45,305 nucleotides of DNA, taken from contig JANWKE010000187.1 of NCBI GenBank assembly GCA_025451535.1, positions 1 to 45,305 of the forward strand. The letters run 5' to 3'. Below, piece after piece: positions 7,948 to 16,474 of the stretch. The notes under the pieces were generated by a model. The model saw only the letters and a list, made by a program, of their open reading frames with translations, did not search any database and had not been told where the DNA came from. The position numbers were made by a program, and so were the translations under genes. Source of the DNA: Verrucomicrobiia bacterium. GTDB taxonomy: Bacteria > Verrucomicrobiota > Verrucomicrobiia > Limisphaerales > UBA11358. The first letter of the stretch is position 1. Each line of letters begins with the position of its first letter.

Positions 7948-8664
7948 ATGAAGCTTTCCAAGATCATCCAACAAATTTGCCGGGCAGGGTTGCTCTTCCT
8001 GGTATCGCTGGCCAGCGCCCTGGCGTCGCCGGTCCGGGTCGCCTGTGTGGGCGACAGCATCACGTGGGGCGCTGGCATCTCCAACCGGCAATATAATTCC
8101 TATCCGGCGCAACTGGCCGTCAGGCTGGGGACAAATTGGGACGTGCGCAATTTTGGCGTCAGCGGCACCACCCTGCTGCGGCAGGGAGACCGGCCGTATG
8201 TGAGACAAGCCGCCTATACCCGGGCGCTGGCGTTCAAACCGGACGTGGTCGTCATCGATTTCGGCGCGAATGACAGCAAGCATCCCGGCGATGGCAGTCT
8301 GGATGCGGACAAGGCCATCAATAACTGGCAGTATAAAACCAATTTCGTCCATGACTACGAGGAGATGATTGCCGCCTTCCGCCAGGCGAATCCCCGGGCC
8401 AGGATTTTCATCTGCCTGCCGACGCCGGATTATCCGGGCCGCTGGGGCATCAATGATAAAACCATCCGCGTGGACATGATTCCCATGATCCGGCAGGCAG
8501 CGAAAGAATCCGATGTCGTGGTCATTGACCTTTACACGGCGTTGAGCGGGAAAGCGGGACTGTTTCCCGACACGGTACATCCCGATGCCACCGGAGCCAG
8601 GCTGATGGCGGTGACAGTGTGTCGGGTGCTGATCGAACATGCCGCGCCGGTTGACGCGAAATAA
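7948..8664 (+). CDS. Secreted SGNH/GDSL-family hydrolase
   Basis: This 238-residue protein starts at ATG 7948 (MKLSKIIQQICRAGLLFLVS), which gives a clean signal peptide ending near LASALA. In-frame starts further upstream (7876, 7912) would only add a non-signal extension. SGNH blocks are present: GDSITWGAG with the nucleophile Ser37, NFGVSGTTLL with the oxyanion Gly, FGANDSKHPG with Asn, and a DTVHPDATG tail giving the Asp-His pair. These enzymes are esterases or acyl hydrolases of the TesA/carbohydrate-esterase type. In this setting deacetylation of a plant polysaccharide is likely but unproven. The gene stands alone on the plus strand, divergent from the isomerase operon and convergent with the GH28 gene. 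Confidence 0.85.
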   Translation: MKLSKIIQQICRAGLLFLVSLASALASPVRVACVGDSITWGAGISNRQYNSYPAQLAVRLGTNWDVRNFGVSGTTLLRQGDRPYVRQAAYTRALAFKPDVVVIDFGANDSKHPGDGSLDADKAINNWQYKTNFVHDYEEMIAAFRQANPRARIFICLPTPDYPGRWGINDKTIRVDMIPMIRQAAKESDVVVIDLYTALSGKAGLFPDTVHPDATGARLMAVTVCRVLIEHAAPVDAK

Positions 8665-8888
8665 GCCCGGCCGGACAGGGCCTGGCAACGATCCCGGGTG
8701 GCGGTGAAAGCGACGCAGGCGCATGCGAGTTGGATTCCATGCCGGTCAAAAGTTTCAACGATTTCATCCATAAAATCGGCGTAATGTACACTGACTCTCC
8801 CGTTGTTCCATAAGAACGCGTGAGGCAGAAAACACAGTTTTATCTGGCCTTGCCTGCCGGCGGCTTTGAGCGACTTAAATTCTCAATT

Positions 8889-10160
8889 TCACATTGACGG
8901 CTGGACGAGCCCTTGGCCTTGGACGTTGACTTTGGTCAGAAACGGTCCGTGGTAGTCGGTCACGCGGATGTTTACGAGCACCACGTTCGTCATGTTCGCC
9001 AGGCTCAAAACGCGGTCGCAGGTTCCCTGGACCTCGGTCAGGGAAAAGTCGGTCACCGGCCGCTGCGGTGGAATGTCCTTCGCCAACACCAGCTGGGCAA
9101 CGTTGTCCACCCGGATGTGGTCGAAGCGAATGTGACTGAGCCGGGTCCATTTTTGGGGGTCGCCGGTGACGGGATCGCTCGCCTGGATGCCCTTGTCGAG
9201 CAGATCAATGCCCAGGAACGTCGGCGAATTGCGGATGGTGAGATTTTCCCCGGTGACATTTTCGATGTACCCGCCCCGCCCGTCACGGCTCTTGAGAAAA
9301 ATCCCGTTTTGCCGCCCTGACAGAGTGCAGTTTTCCAGGTGCACATTGCGGATACCGCTGGACAATTCCGTTCCGATACCCAATGCGGCATAGGTGCTGC
9401 TGACCAGCGTGCAATTTCGGATCGTGACATCCTCGGTCGGCCGGTTCAGGCGGACCGCAGCCAGGCCGCGGCCCGATTTGAGCGCAATCGCGTCGTCACC
9501 CGTGTTGATGTCACAGCGCTCGATGAGCACCTGCTGGCAGGAGTCCACGTCAATCCCGTCGCCGTTGAGGGCGACCGACCGGATCGTCAAGTTCCGGGCC
9601 ACCACATTCCGGCAGAGCATCGGGTGAATGGACCAGAGCCGCTGGTATTGCGTGGTAAAACCGTCCAGCGTGACATTGGTGCATTCAGAGAATTCAATTA
9701 ACACCGGCCCGCGCGGGTCGCGCAGGAGGCTCACCGGCAACGGTGGCCCGAGGACAAACCCGCGGCCGACCACGGCAATGTTCTCCTGCTTCTCGGCGGA
9801 AATCAGGGCGCGATGACCCGGCACAAATTCGCCTTCGAACCGCATCTGGATCACAGGATAATCGGCGATGTCCGGGCTCCCGACCAGATACGCACGGCTT
9901 TCCAGTCGCAAGGTGGTGTGGTTCCCAATGACAATGCTGCCAATCAGGTAATCCCCGGCCGGCACCGCCACCGTTCCGCCGCCGGCGGCCGCGCAGGCGT
10001 CAAGCGCCTTTTGGAACGCGGCGGTGTCTTTGGTCGTACCGTCACCCGTGGCATCAAAGGCACGGACATTAAACTCACCTTTAGCTTTAGCTACCGTAGC
10101 CAGGGAAAACTGCGCCAGACCCCAGGTCAGTGCCAGGACAATCAAAAACAAACGGTTCAT
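8889..10160 (-). CDS. GH28 polygalacturonase / rhamnogalacturonan hydrolase-type protein
   Basis: This is a secreted right-handed beta-helix enzyme of 423 residues. ATG 10160 (MNRLFLIVLALTWGLAQFSL) gives a signal peptide with an AGGA ribosome-binding site just upstream; the frame start at 10184 is less likely. The N-terminus has the pectate-lyase-3-like FNVRAFDATGDGTTKDTAAF and AAAGGGTVAVPAGDYLIGS. The GH28 core motifs are NGDGIDVDSCQQVLIERCDI, INTGDDAIALKSGRG (catalytic Asp pair) and YAALGIGTELSSGIRN in place of the usual HGxSIGS, followed by NGIFLKSRDGRGG in place of RIK. It would hydrolyse galacturonan or the RG backbone, probably in exo mode. It is the last gene of a CE12-PL22-GH2-GH28 minus-strand group. 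Confidence 0.9.
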   Translation of the reverse strand: MNRLFLIVLALTWGLAQFSLATVAKAKGEFNVRAFDATGDGTTKDTAAFQKALDACAAAGGGTVAVPAGDYLIGSIVIGNHTTLRLESRAYLVGSPDIADYPVIQMRFEGEFVPGHRALISAEKQENIAVVGRGFVLGPPLPVSLLRDPRGPVLIEFSECTNVTLDGFTTQYQRLWSIHPMLCRNVVARNLTIRSVALNGDGIDVDSCQQVLIERCDINTGDDAIALKSGRGLAAVRLNRPTEDVTIRNCTLVSSTYAALGIGTELSSGIRNVHLENCTLSGRQNGIFLKSRDGRGGYIENVTGENLTIRNSPTFLGIDLLDKGIQASDPVTGDPQKWTRLSHIRFDHIRVDNVAQLVLAKDIPPQRPVTDFSLTEVQGTCDRVLSLANMTNVVLVNIRVTDYHGPFLTKVNVQGQGLVQPSM

Positions 10161-10216
10161 TTCCTGGATCCTAAGGTCAGCCAATTTGAGCGTCTATCGC
10201 CACAATGGGTGATGGT

Positions 10217-12721
10217 TCAATCCGTTGCTTTGCGGGCCGGGATGACGACCTCGCCGTCCTCCAACCCGGGTGCAGAAGCGGTGATCGATATGCGGCCCGA
10301 AGCCGTACTCGCCTTGATAAAGGCGACGCATTCCCCCTCGAAAACATGGCGCTCGCTCGCCGGAAACGGCTCGTGGCTGGCATTGTCGGCGTTGTCCACC
10401 GCCACAATCAGGCCGGGACCGGAAATCTGGAATCGGATTAAATTTTTGGCGGACGGGACCGGAACTCCATGGCGGTCCACCACTGCCGCGCGTACAAAAG
10501 CGACATCGTCCCGACTGTCGGCGAGTCGCTTAAGGTTCGTCGTGAGCCGGATTTTCGCGGGCTGGCCGGCCGTGCGCAGTTCATCCGTGGCGACTCCTTT
10601 GCCGTCGTTCCGCGCCACGGCCTTGAGCGTGCCGGGTGCGAAGTTCACCTTCCACACGCGCGGCGAGGCGTCGGCGTGAACCGGTTGCGTCCCGAGCGAT
10701 TTGCCGTTCAGGAACAATTCCACTTCCTTGCAGTTGGAATAAACTTCCACCGTTTCGTCGTGGGGCTGCAGGTCTTTTGGCGTCCAGTCGGCGAACAAAA
10801 CCTGCGGGCGGCGCAGAACGTCCTGGGAGGCAGGTTCGTAACCGGGATCCGTCGGCCGGAGCGTATTGGGTGCAATCCGGCGCGTGATGAAGACCATGGG
10901 TTTGTCCGACCACCAGCTCTGCCGCTCAAACGCCATCGGCCTGGGTGTGCCCGTGCGGTCCAAAAGACCCGACCCGGCGGCGATCACCGGCCAGCGGCGC
11001 GATTCTCCGAGGTAATCGATGCCGCTCCAGAGAAATTGTCCGGCGTAGGGCGGATTGTCGCGCAACGCCAGCCAGGCAACGCGGCTGTGCTGATTTTCCG
11101 TGCCGATGATTTTGCGCTTCGGGTCTTGCGCATGTGCGGCGAGGATTTCGTTTTCACGGTAATTCTGGCCGATGACATCCAGCATGTCCGCGAGCCCGTC
11201 GTCGTAATCGTGGCTGGCGTTGGGGCGAAACAATGCCTGCGTCACGGGCCGGGTCGGGTCGGTTTCATGGGCCACGGCCACCAGCCCCTGGAGAATGCCC
11301 TTCGCCAGCTCGGCTTTAGGCGTGTCATGGATTTCGTTGCCCACGCTGTAAAGAATGATGCTCGGATGGTTCCGGTCGCGCAAAATGGTGTCGCGTTCGT
11401 CGGTGAGTGACCATTCATTGAAGTAGAGGTGGTAGTCGTAAGGTTTCTTTCCCACCGTCCAGCAGTCGAACATTTCGTCCATTACCAGAAATCCCATCCG
11501 GTCGCATAAATCCAGAAATTCGGGCGCTGGCGGGTTGTGCGCGGTGCGGATGGCATTCACGCCCAATTCCTTCAAGGTCTGCAATCGTTCCCGCCAGACG
11601 CCCAGCGGCACCGCCGCGCCGAACGCGCCGCCGTCGTGATGCAAGCAGACACCCTTGATTTTGAAATTTTTCCCGTTCAACCAGAAACCCGTCGCGGCGA
11701 CGAAGTGAAATTCACGAATGCCGAAGGAAACGGCCACGTTGTCGTACATGGAGCCCCACGATTTGAAAGGAGCCATCGCGACTGTTGGGCGAGCAGTCTG
11801 TGATCGCGCGGAAGTCACCTCCAATGGCATCGGTTCAGGATCCGCTTCCGCGGGCGGGCCGCAGACGTCCACGCGCGCCTGGTAAAGCACCGGACGGTCC
11901 AGGTCCCAACGTTGCGGGTTCTTTACGAAGATGTCCTGGTTGAATTGTCCAGAGCCGGCATTCGTGATCGTTTGCAGCGGCGTTTGCGCCGTCCCGACAA
12001 TTTTGCCGTCGGGGCCGGCCACGGAAAGGTTCAGGAACACTTCAATGGGCGTACTGTATTCGTTGGTGACGGTCACTTGTGCCTGAACGGTCGCCCGGGC
12101 GTCGGTGACTTCCGGGGTTGAAAGAAAAAGCCCTCCTTGCGGGACATACACATGGGTCGTTTCGACCAGCCGGACGTGGCGGTAAATCCCCGCTCCCGAA
12201 TACCACCTTGACGCCGGCTGCTGCGAAGTGTCGGCGCAGACGGCAATGACGTTGTCGCTGCCGAAATTCACGTGGCCGGTCAGGTTATAACTGAAACTGA
12301 CATAACCGTAAGGCCGGTGGCCGAGGTGAAAACCGTTGATCCAGACATCGCTGTTCGCCATCACCCCGTCGAACTCGACAAACACGCGGCGATTTGGTTC
12401 GCCGGCCGGCAAGGTAAAATGTTTCCGATACCAGCCGACACCGCTGGGTAGAAAAGCGCCGGCGCCGCCGGTCTGGTTGGTCTCCGCAAACGGTCCTTCG
12501 ATGCTCCAATCGTGCGGCACGTCCAGTTTGTACCAACCGGAATCGATGAAGTTAACCTGCTCCGCGTCGGGTGGGTCGCCTTTGAGGAAATACCAGTCGG
12601 TGTCGAAAGACTCGATGACGCGGACATTCGCCGCAATGACCGCCGGCGGCAGCAGCAGCCACGCGGCGACGAACAAAACGAATGGGCGAAATTGTCTCAC
12701 GAATCGCGGTAAAGTCATCAT
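10217..12721 (-). CDS. GH2 family glycosidase (beta-galactosidase-like, DUF4982-type architecture)
   Basis: This is an 834-residue secreted enzyme. The start is MMTLPRFVRQF at 12721 (or the adjacent ATG at 12718), ten bases after the PL22 stop, and a hydrophobic signal (FVLFVAAWLLLPPAVIAA) follows. The domains in order are a jelly-roll sugar-binding domain (FLKGDPPDAEQVNFIDSGWY, KLDVPHDWSIEGPF, GVGWYRKHF), an Ig-like domain, a TIM barrel, and C-terminal Ig-like domains including a DUF4982-like segment (VEVYSNCKEVELFLNGKSLG). The acid/base is Glu463 in YSVGNEIHD and the nucleophile is probably Glu542 in IIGTENQHSR, 79 residues apart, as expected for GH2. It likely removes beta-linked galactose (or another beta-sugar) from RG-I or RG-II side chains. 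The exact sugar is not determinable from sequence. Confidence 0.92.
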   Translation of the reverse strand: MMTLPRFVRQFRPFVLFVAAWLLLPPAVIAANVRVIESFDTDWYFLKGDPPDAEQVNFIDSGWYKLDVPHDWSIEGPFAETNQTGGAGAFLPSGVGWYRKHFTLPAGEPNRRVFVEFDGVMANSDVWINGFHLGHRPYGYVSFSYNLTGHVNFGSDNVIAVCADTSQQPASRWYSGAGIYRHVRLVETTHVYVPQGGLFLSTPEVTDARATVQAQVTVTNEYSTPIEVFLNLSVAGPDGKIVGTAQTPLQTITNAGSGQFNQDIFVKNPQRWDLDRPVLYQARVDVCGPPAEADPEPMPLEVTSARSQTARPTVAMAPFKSWGSMYDNVAVSFGIREFHFVAATGFWLNGKNFKIKGVCLHHDGGAFGAAVPLGVWRERLQTLKELGVNAIRTAHNPPAPEFLDLCDRMGFLVMDEMFDCWTVGKKPYDYHLYFNEWSLTDERDTILRDRNHPSIILYSVGNEIHDTPKAELAKGILQGLVAVAHETDPTRPVTQALFRPNASHDYDDGLADMLDVIGQNYRENEILAAHAQDPKRKIIGTENQHSRVAWLALRDNPPYAGQFLWSGIDYLGESRRWPVIAAGSGLLDRTGTPRPMAFERQSWWSDKPMVFITRRIAPNTLRPTDPGYEPASQDVLRRPQVLFADWTPKDLQPHDETVEVYSNCKEVELFLNGKSLGTQPVHADASPRVWKVNFAPGTLKAVARNDGKGVATDELRTAGQPAKIRLTTNLKRLADSRDDVAFVRAAVVDRHGVPVPSAKNLIRFQISGPGLIVAVDNADNASHEPFPASERHVFEGECVAFIKASTASGRISITASAPGLEDGEVVIPARKATD

Positions 12722-12731
12722 GGCCCAAAAC

Positions 12732-14024
12732 CTATTGGGAGTCGGCTTTTTTAATTTCGACCGCATAAACCTGGCTGGCGCCGGACAGGTTGGAATGGAA
12801 GATGACCCATTTCATGTCGGGCGAAAACATCGCGTTGGGTTCGAGCGCATAATTGTGTCTGGCCATGTTGACGAGCCGTTCGGCGTGAAAGACGCCCGGA
12901 CGAATCAGGCCGGTTTCGTCCCGGTTGGTCTCCGTGGTATCGGGCACCCACTCCGGACGGAAAAGATAAATCCATTTGCCGTTCGTGGCGCGGGCCACCA
13001 TGCGGTCGTCGCCACCGTCGCCGCAAAACATTTTGCCATCGGGCGAGACGTTGAAATGCACCGACCACTCGTCGCGTTGCAGATGATACCACGTCCGCGT
13101 GCCGGTCCGGACCTTGTAGCCGCCCACCCAGAAATCCTCGCCGCGCGGCCTTTGCAGATCGTACCAGACCGTCTGGCCGTCGGCGCCCCAGAATTCGTGC
13201 CCGGCGATTTCCATGACCATGGTCCTCTTGTGAACCAGCGTCAGATCCGTGCCGTCGCTGCGGATGGTCCAGATGCGGTCCACGTCCTGCCACGGACCTT
13301 CGTGGCAGAACAGGAGCTGCTGCGGGTCGGTGGGTGAAAACTGGAGATGATTGAGCCAGTCAGTGCCGCGATTGTATTTCCTGACTTCGCCGGTTTTGAG
13401 ATTGAGGAAGAACAATTCCATCGGCAGATGCTCATTGAAACGCCGAATCAGCATCTGGCCCTTCCGTTCGCGCTGCTCAGTGGGCGTCAGGTCGGGGTTG
13501 AAGCGGAACGACGGTTGGTTGGTGAGATGACCCAAATCGACAATCGTGCCCGCCAGCAGCGTTTCGTCGCTGTTGACCGTGATTGCGTTTTCGCCCGGCG
13601 GCAACGTGGCAACTTCATGCGTGGCTTTCGTGTTCAGGTCGGTGGCGTAAATGACCCGGCTCTGGGGGGCGAAGCGGTTTCCGTTGAAACGATAATAATA
13701 CGCCTGGCCGGTCTTGCGGCCGACCATGAGAATGCCAACGCGGCCCTTGACCACCTGCTCGATTTGGCGTGTTTGGAGATCGATGGTGGAAATGCCACCG
13801 GGCGTAGTGATGACCATTTTTTTGCCGGCGGGTGTGAACGGGTTCAGGTTGAAATAGAGGCTTTGGCTGCCGGGTTCGCGCGAAAGCTGGATGACGCGGT
13901 GACCGGTGTCGGGATCAATCCATTCGGCCGGCAGGTTCGTGTCGGCGTGAGCGACCAGGCACACAGCGCAAAGGCCCGGCAGCCATGCCGCCGGCAATCG
14001 TTGGAACGAGGTAATCGTTTTCAT
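12732..14024 (-). CDS. Oligogalacturonate lyase-like protein (PL22)
   Basis: This is a 430-residue seven-bladed beta-propeller protein. It has a signal peptide (MKTITSFQRLPAAWLPGL, then AVCLVAHA), and the mature part begins AEWIDPDTGHRVIQLSREPG, typical of oligogalacturonide lyases. Other PL22 features are SLYFNLNPFTPAGKKMVITT, IRRFNEHLPMELFFLNL, HLQFSPTDPQQLLFCHEGPW, IAGHEFWGADGQTVWYDL with a presumed metal-binding His, and AMFSPDMKWVIFHSN. PL22 enzymes split unsaturated or saturated di- and trigalacturonides by beta-elimination. Many relatives are cytoplasmic; the signal peptide suggests export here. It lies between the tandem CE12 gene (19-base gap) and GH2 (10-base gap), so co-transcription is likely. 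Confidence 0.88.
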   Translation of the reverse strand: MKTITSFQRLPAAWLPGLCAVCLVAHADTNLPAEWIDPDTGHRVIQLSREPGSQSLYFNLNPFTPAGKKMVITTPGGISTIDLQTRQIEQVVKGRVGILMVGRKTGQAYYYRFNGNRFAPQSRVIYATDLNTKATHEVATLPPGENAITVNSDETLLAGTIVDLGHLTNQPSFRFNPDLTPTEQRERKGQMLIRRFNEHLPMELFFLNLKTGEVRKYNRGTDWLNHLQFSPTDPQQLLFCHEGPWQDVDRIWTIRSDGTDLTLVHKRTMVMEIAGHEFWGADGQTVWYDLQRPRGEDFWVGGYKVRTGTRTWYHLQRDEWSVHFNVSPDGKMFCGDGGDDRMVARATNGKWIYLFRPEWVPDTTETNRDETGLIRPGVFHAERLVNMARHNYALEPNAMFSPDMKWVIFHSNLSGASQVYAVEIKKADSQ

Positions 14025-14043
14025 GTCAATTTGGTTTCAACGT

Positions 14044-15774
14044 TCATGGTTGGTCAGCCGGCAGATACGGCGCGAGCGGATCGTTCGGGAGCGCCTTCAG
14101 GCCGGCAACAACGCATTGCGCGTTCAAGTCGGCTCCGGCGGCCGTAGTGTGCGTGTGTCCATCGGCAAAAAGCGGATCGACTTTCTCCCGTCCGAGCGCG
14201 TCGTAGCGTTCGGCGATGAGTTCATTGAGGTCAATGAAGGACGCATTTTCGGCTCGGGCTGCCTCCTCGGCCCAGCCGGCGTAACTGTCCTGGCTGCGGA
14301 CCATCTTGCTGTCCTTCCAGATCTTGCGCGGGATTTGCGAGCAGACAATCGGCGTGGCGCCTCCCGCCCGCGCGTCGGCGATGTATTTCCGCAAATACCA
14401 GCCGTAGGTGTGCACCATTTCCGGCCGGCCGGTCATGAGATTGGTGATCGCCTGGTTTTCATCACCCACCCCCGGAATGGTTCCGCGCGCCCGGGTTCGA
14501 TCGTTCAAAGGCCCCGCGTCGTTGTGGCCGAACTGCATCATCACGAAGTCGCCGGGCTTCATCATGTTCAACACACGCTGCCATTGTCCACCGGTCAGGT
14601 AACTGCGGCTGCTGGTACCCCCGATGGCGCGGTTGACGACGTTGATTTTGTCGGGGTCAAAATATTTGCCGAGAAAATCGCCCCAGCCCCACTGGTGGTT
14701 GGCGCCGGTGCCGCGGCCATTGCGCACCGTGGAGTCGCCGATGAGAAAGAGCGTCGGCAGTTTGGAATTGCCCGGTAACGGCAATTGCAGCCAACTGAAC
14801 GGGTCGGCCTTTACTGCCTCGCCTTGGGCCGAGAGGAATTTGGTAATCGGACCGGGTCGCAATCCTTTTAACCCCGCCACCACACCGGCGGCGTGGAGAT
14901 CGGCGCCGACCGCGTTGAAATGCGTGTGGTCGCGCGGGTAAAGCGCCTTCACCCGGTCCTCGCCCATCGCCTCAAATTGGTCGGCCATGATGTCCGTCAA
15001 ATCAATGAACAGCACGCGCTCGGCCCGCGCGGTTTCGGCGGCCCACGGGCTGAACCGGCCGGAGCCGCGTTCGATGCGGCCGTCATGCCAGATGTCGCGC
15101 ACGGTGAGCGTCAACACGATGGGTGTCGCGCGTTTGGCCCTGGTGTCCTCAATCAGCTTGCGCATGTACCAGCCGTAGGTGTGCACCACCTCGTGTTTCC
15201 CGGTCTGCCGATTGTCAATTGCCTGCGTCTCGTCGCCGAGGCCGGGCAGCGAACCGCGCGCGCGACGGGAGTCGTTGATCAAGCCGGCATCATTGTGACC
15301 GAATTGGATCAACACAATGTCGCCGGGCTTCACTTCGGCCAGCAGCTGGTCCCACAAGCCCTCGGTGATGAACGTGCGGCTGCTGCGGCCGCCGCGGGCG
15401 CCGTTGACGATGTTGACCTTCGCCGGGTTGAAGTAGTTGGCAAACGGTACCGCCCAGCCCTGCTGATTTTCACCAGCGCCGCGGGCAGCGGTCGAATCGC
15501 CGGCGATGAAAATCGTCGGCAACGCCGGATTGTTCACGTGAACCCGGGGTGGGGGATTGGTCTTCAAGTCGGGCGCCATGTCAGACACGGGTGCGGCGGT
15601 GGCCGTCGCGGTCTTCGGCGGCGTTTGCGCGCAGCCGGCCAGGACCACGGCCGCAGTGAACGCCAGCGCAGCCGGAATGAATCGGAGAGAGAGAGCGTTT
15701 TTCGTCAGGAACGCCGTGCCGGGCGAATCGACGAGCGCTAATCCGCAGGACACGCGCAGGGAGAACAGCATCAT
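14044..15774 (-). CDS. Tandem double-domain CE12 rhamnogalacturonan acetylesterase, probable lipoprotein
   Basis: This protein has two complete SGNH/CE12 domains in one chain (about 576 residues from ATG 15774). The first domain has IFIAGDSTAARGAGENQQGW, GGRSSRTFI, IQFGHNDAG and YPRDHTHFN. The second has LFLIGDSTVRNGRG, GGTSSRSYL, MQFGHNDAG and FADGHTHTT. Ser, Gly, Asn and Asp/His are therefore kept in both. A lipobox (VVLAGC) follows a hydrophobic stretch, predicting an outer- or inner-membrane lipoprotein. The frame is open back to an ATG at 15888, but that stretch is encoded by an inverted-repeat element, so the adjacent ATGs at 15774/15771 are preferred; the start is uncertain. The family removes acetyl groups from galacturonate in the RG-I backbone, opening it to lyases and GH28. 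It heads the CE12-PL22-GH2-GH28 group. Confidence 0.87.
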   Translation of the reverse strand: MMLFSLRVSCGLALVDSPGTAFLTKNALSLRFIPAALAFTAAVVLAGCAQTPPKTATATAAPVSDMAPDLKTNPPPRVHVNNPALPTIFIAGDSTAARGAGENQQGWAVPFANYFNPAKVNIVNGARGGRSSRTFITEGLWDQLLAEVKPGDIVLIQFGHNDAGLINDSRRARGSLPGLGDETQAIDNRQTGKHEVVHTYGWYMRKLIEDTRAKRATPIVLTLTVRDIWHDGRIERGSGRFSPWAAETARAERVLFIDLTDIMADQFEAMGEDRVKALYPRDHTHFNAVGADLHAAGVVAGLKGLRPGPITKFLSAQGEAVKADPFSWLQLPLPGNSKLPTLFLIGDSTVRNGRGTGANHQWGWGDFLGKYFDPDKINVVNRAIGGTSSRSYLTGGQWQRVLNMMKPGDFVMMQFGHNDAGPLNDRTRARGTIPGVGDENQAITNLMTGRPEMVHTYGWYLRKYIADARAGGATPIVCSQIPRKIWKDSKMVRSQDSYAGWAEEAARAENASFIDLNELIAERYDALGREKVDPLFADGHTHTTAAGADLNAQCVVAGLKALPNDPLAPYLPADQP

Positions 15775-15794
15775 CAGACCGGCCGCAGCCCGGG

Positions 15795-15865
15795 GAGCGC
15801 GGACCGCCTTGTCCGCGTGTTTCGTTCGCTGTAGCGTCTTTGCGGGGACAAGACCGTCCGCGCTT
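15795..15865. repeat. Imperfect long inverted repeat (interspersed-element-like hairpin)
   Basis: Two 23-base arms (15795-15817 and 15843-15865) are reverse complements at 19 of 23 positions, with a 25-base loop. Both arms contain the shared word GTCCGCG or its complement and the CTTGTCC/GGACAAG block. It sits at the 5' end of the tandem CE12 gene, inside the open frame upstream of the preferred start. It resembles a REP/MITE-like genomic repeat; copy number elsewhere is unknown. Confidence 0.6.
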
Positions 15866-15986
15866 CTGATAGCCTGGAATATTGTCATTTTAGGTCACAC
15901 AGTTTGGAGAATTGACGTTCAGGTTCCAGCAAAGGTAACCGGGAAGCAAGTCACCCAAACTGTCGATGGTGGGAAATTACAATTTC

Positions 15987-15998
15987 AAGCAAACGCTT
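15987..15998. promoter_or_regulatory. Candidate LacI-type operator AAGC-N4-GCTT
   Basis: AAGCAAACGCTT is a short palindrome upstream of the tandem CE12 gene. The related word GCAAACGTTTT is found at 37230-37240, 46 bases upstream of the GH67-like gene, in the same relative orientation. The two share GCAAACG[CT]TTT. The binding protein is unknown. Confidence 0.35.
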
Positions 15999-16099
15999 TT
16001 CCGCCTGCCACCCCTGTTTGCGTTTGCGGGACCGGTTTGTGCATCTGGATAAAATGTCCGATCATTGTTTGGCATGGCATAACCTGGCCCAACGTCGGG

Positions 16100-16414
16100 C
16101 TAGTCGAGGTGGAAGACTTCCCGGAGCGGGAAACACACAGGCGCGTTGTCCGGCTCCACTTCCATGAGCGGCGCCATGGCATCCCACCACTTGCGGACAG
16201 TGGGCGATTGCGGAAGATTGGCGGCAGTATTGCCGTCGGCGAGCTTCTGCACGGCAAACAGTGTCAGCGTTGCTTCGTCGAGGAAGATCGAGTAATCCGA
16301 AATGCCGGCCGAATGCAGTTCTCTCACCAATTCGGGCCAGATTTGGTCATGCCGGCGCTGGTATTCGGCTGCGGCACCGGGCTTGAGCTTCATTTTGAAT
16401 GCGTTGCGTTTCAT
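16100..16414 (-). CDS. rhaM: L-rhamnose mutarotase
   Basis: This complete 104-residue small ferredoxin-like protein interconverts the alpha and beta anomers of L-rhamnose so that the isomerase and transporter receive the right form. Family motifs are MKRNAFKMKLKPGAAAEYQR, HDQIWPELVRELHSAGISDY (catalytic His), YSIFLDEATLTLFAV (Tyr) and VRKWWDAMAPLM, with the Trp pair that lines the sugar site. It is cytoplasmic. It lies 60 bases downstream of RhaT on the same strand, a typical rhamnose pairing. The rest of the rhamnose pathway (RhaA, RhaB, RhaD or the dehydrogenase route) is not in this window. Confidence 0.94.
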   Translation of the reverse strand: MKRNAFKMKLKPGAAAEYQRRHDQIWPELVRELHSAGISDYSIFLDEATLTLFAVQKLADGNTAANLPQSPTVRKWWDAMAPLMEVEPDNAPVCFPLREVFHLD

Positions 16415-16474
16415 CCTGCGTTTTGGTCTGGCGGTTCCGGTGGTTGAGAAATGGCCCGTGTTCCCGGGCGAGGC

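Larger units (their letters stand above)
15775..16099. other. Intergenic region between tandem CE12 and rhamnose mutarotase genes
   Basis: This 325-base stretch holds no convincing gene. It contains the inverted-repeat element at 15795-15865, an operator-like AAGC-AAAC-GCTT at 15987-15998, the arms GCAAACGC (15989-15996) and GCGTTTGC (16020-16027), and TGGCATAACC (16075-16084), shared with the palindrome upstream of the isomerase. It is the probable promoter region of the CE12-PL22-GH2-GH28 group. Confidence 0.5.
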
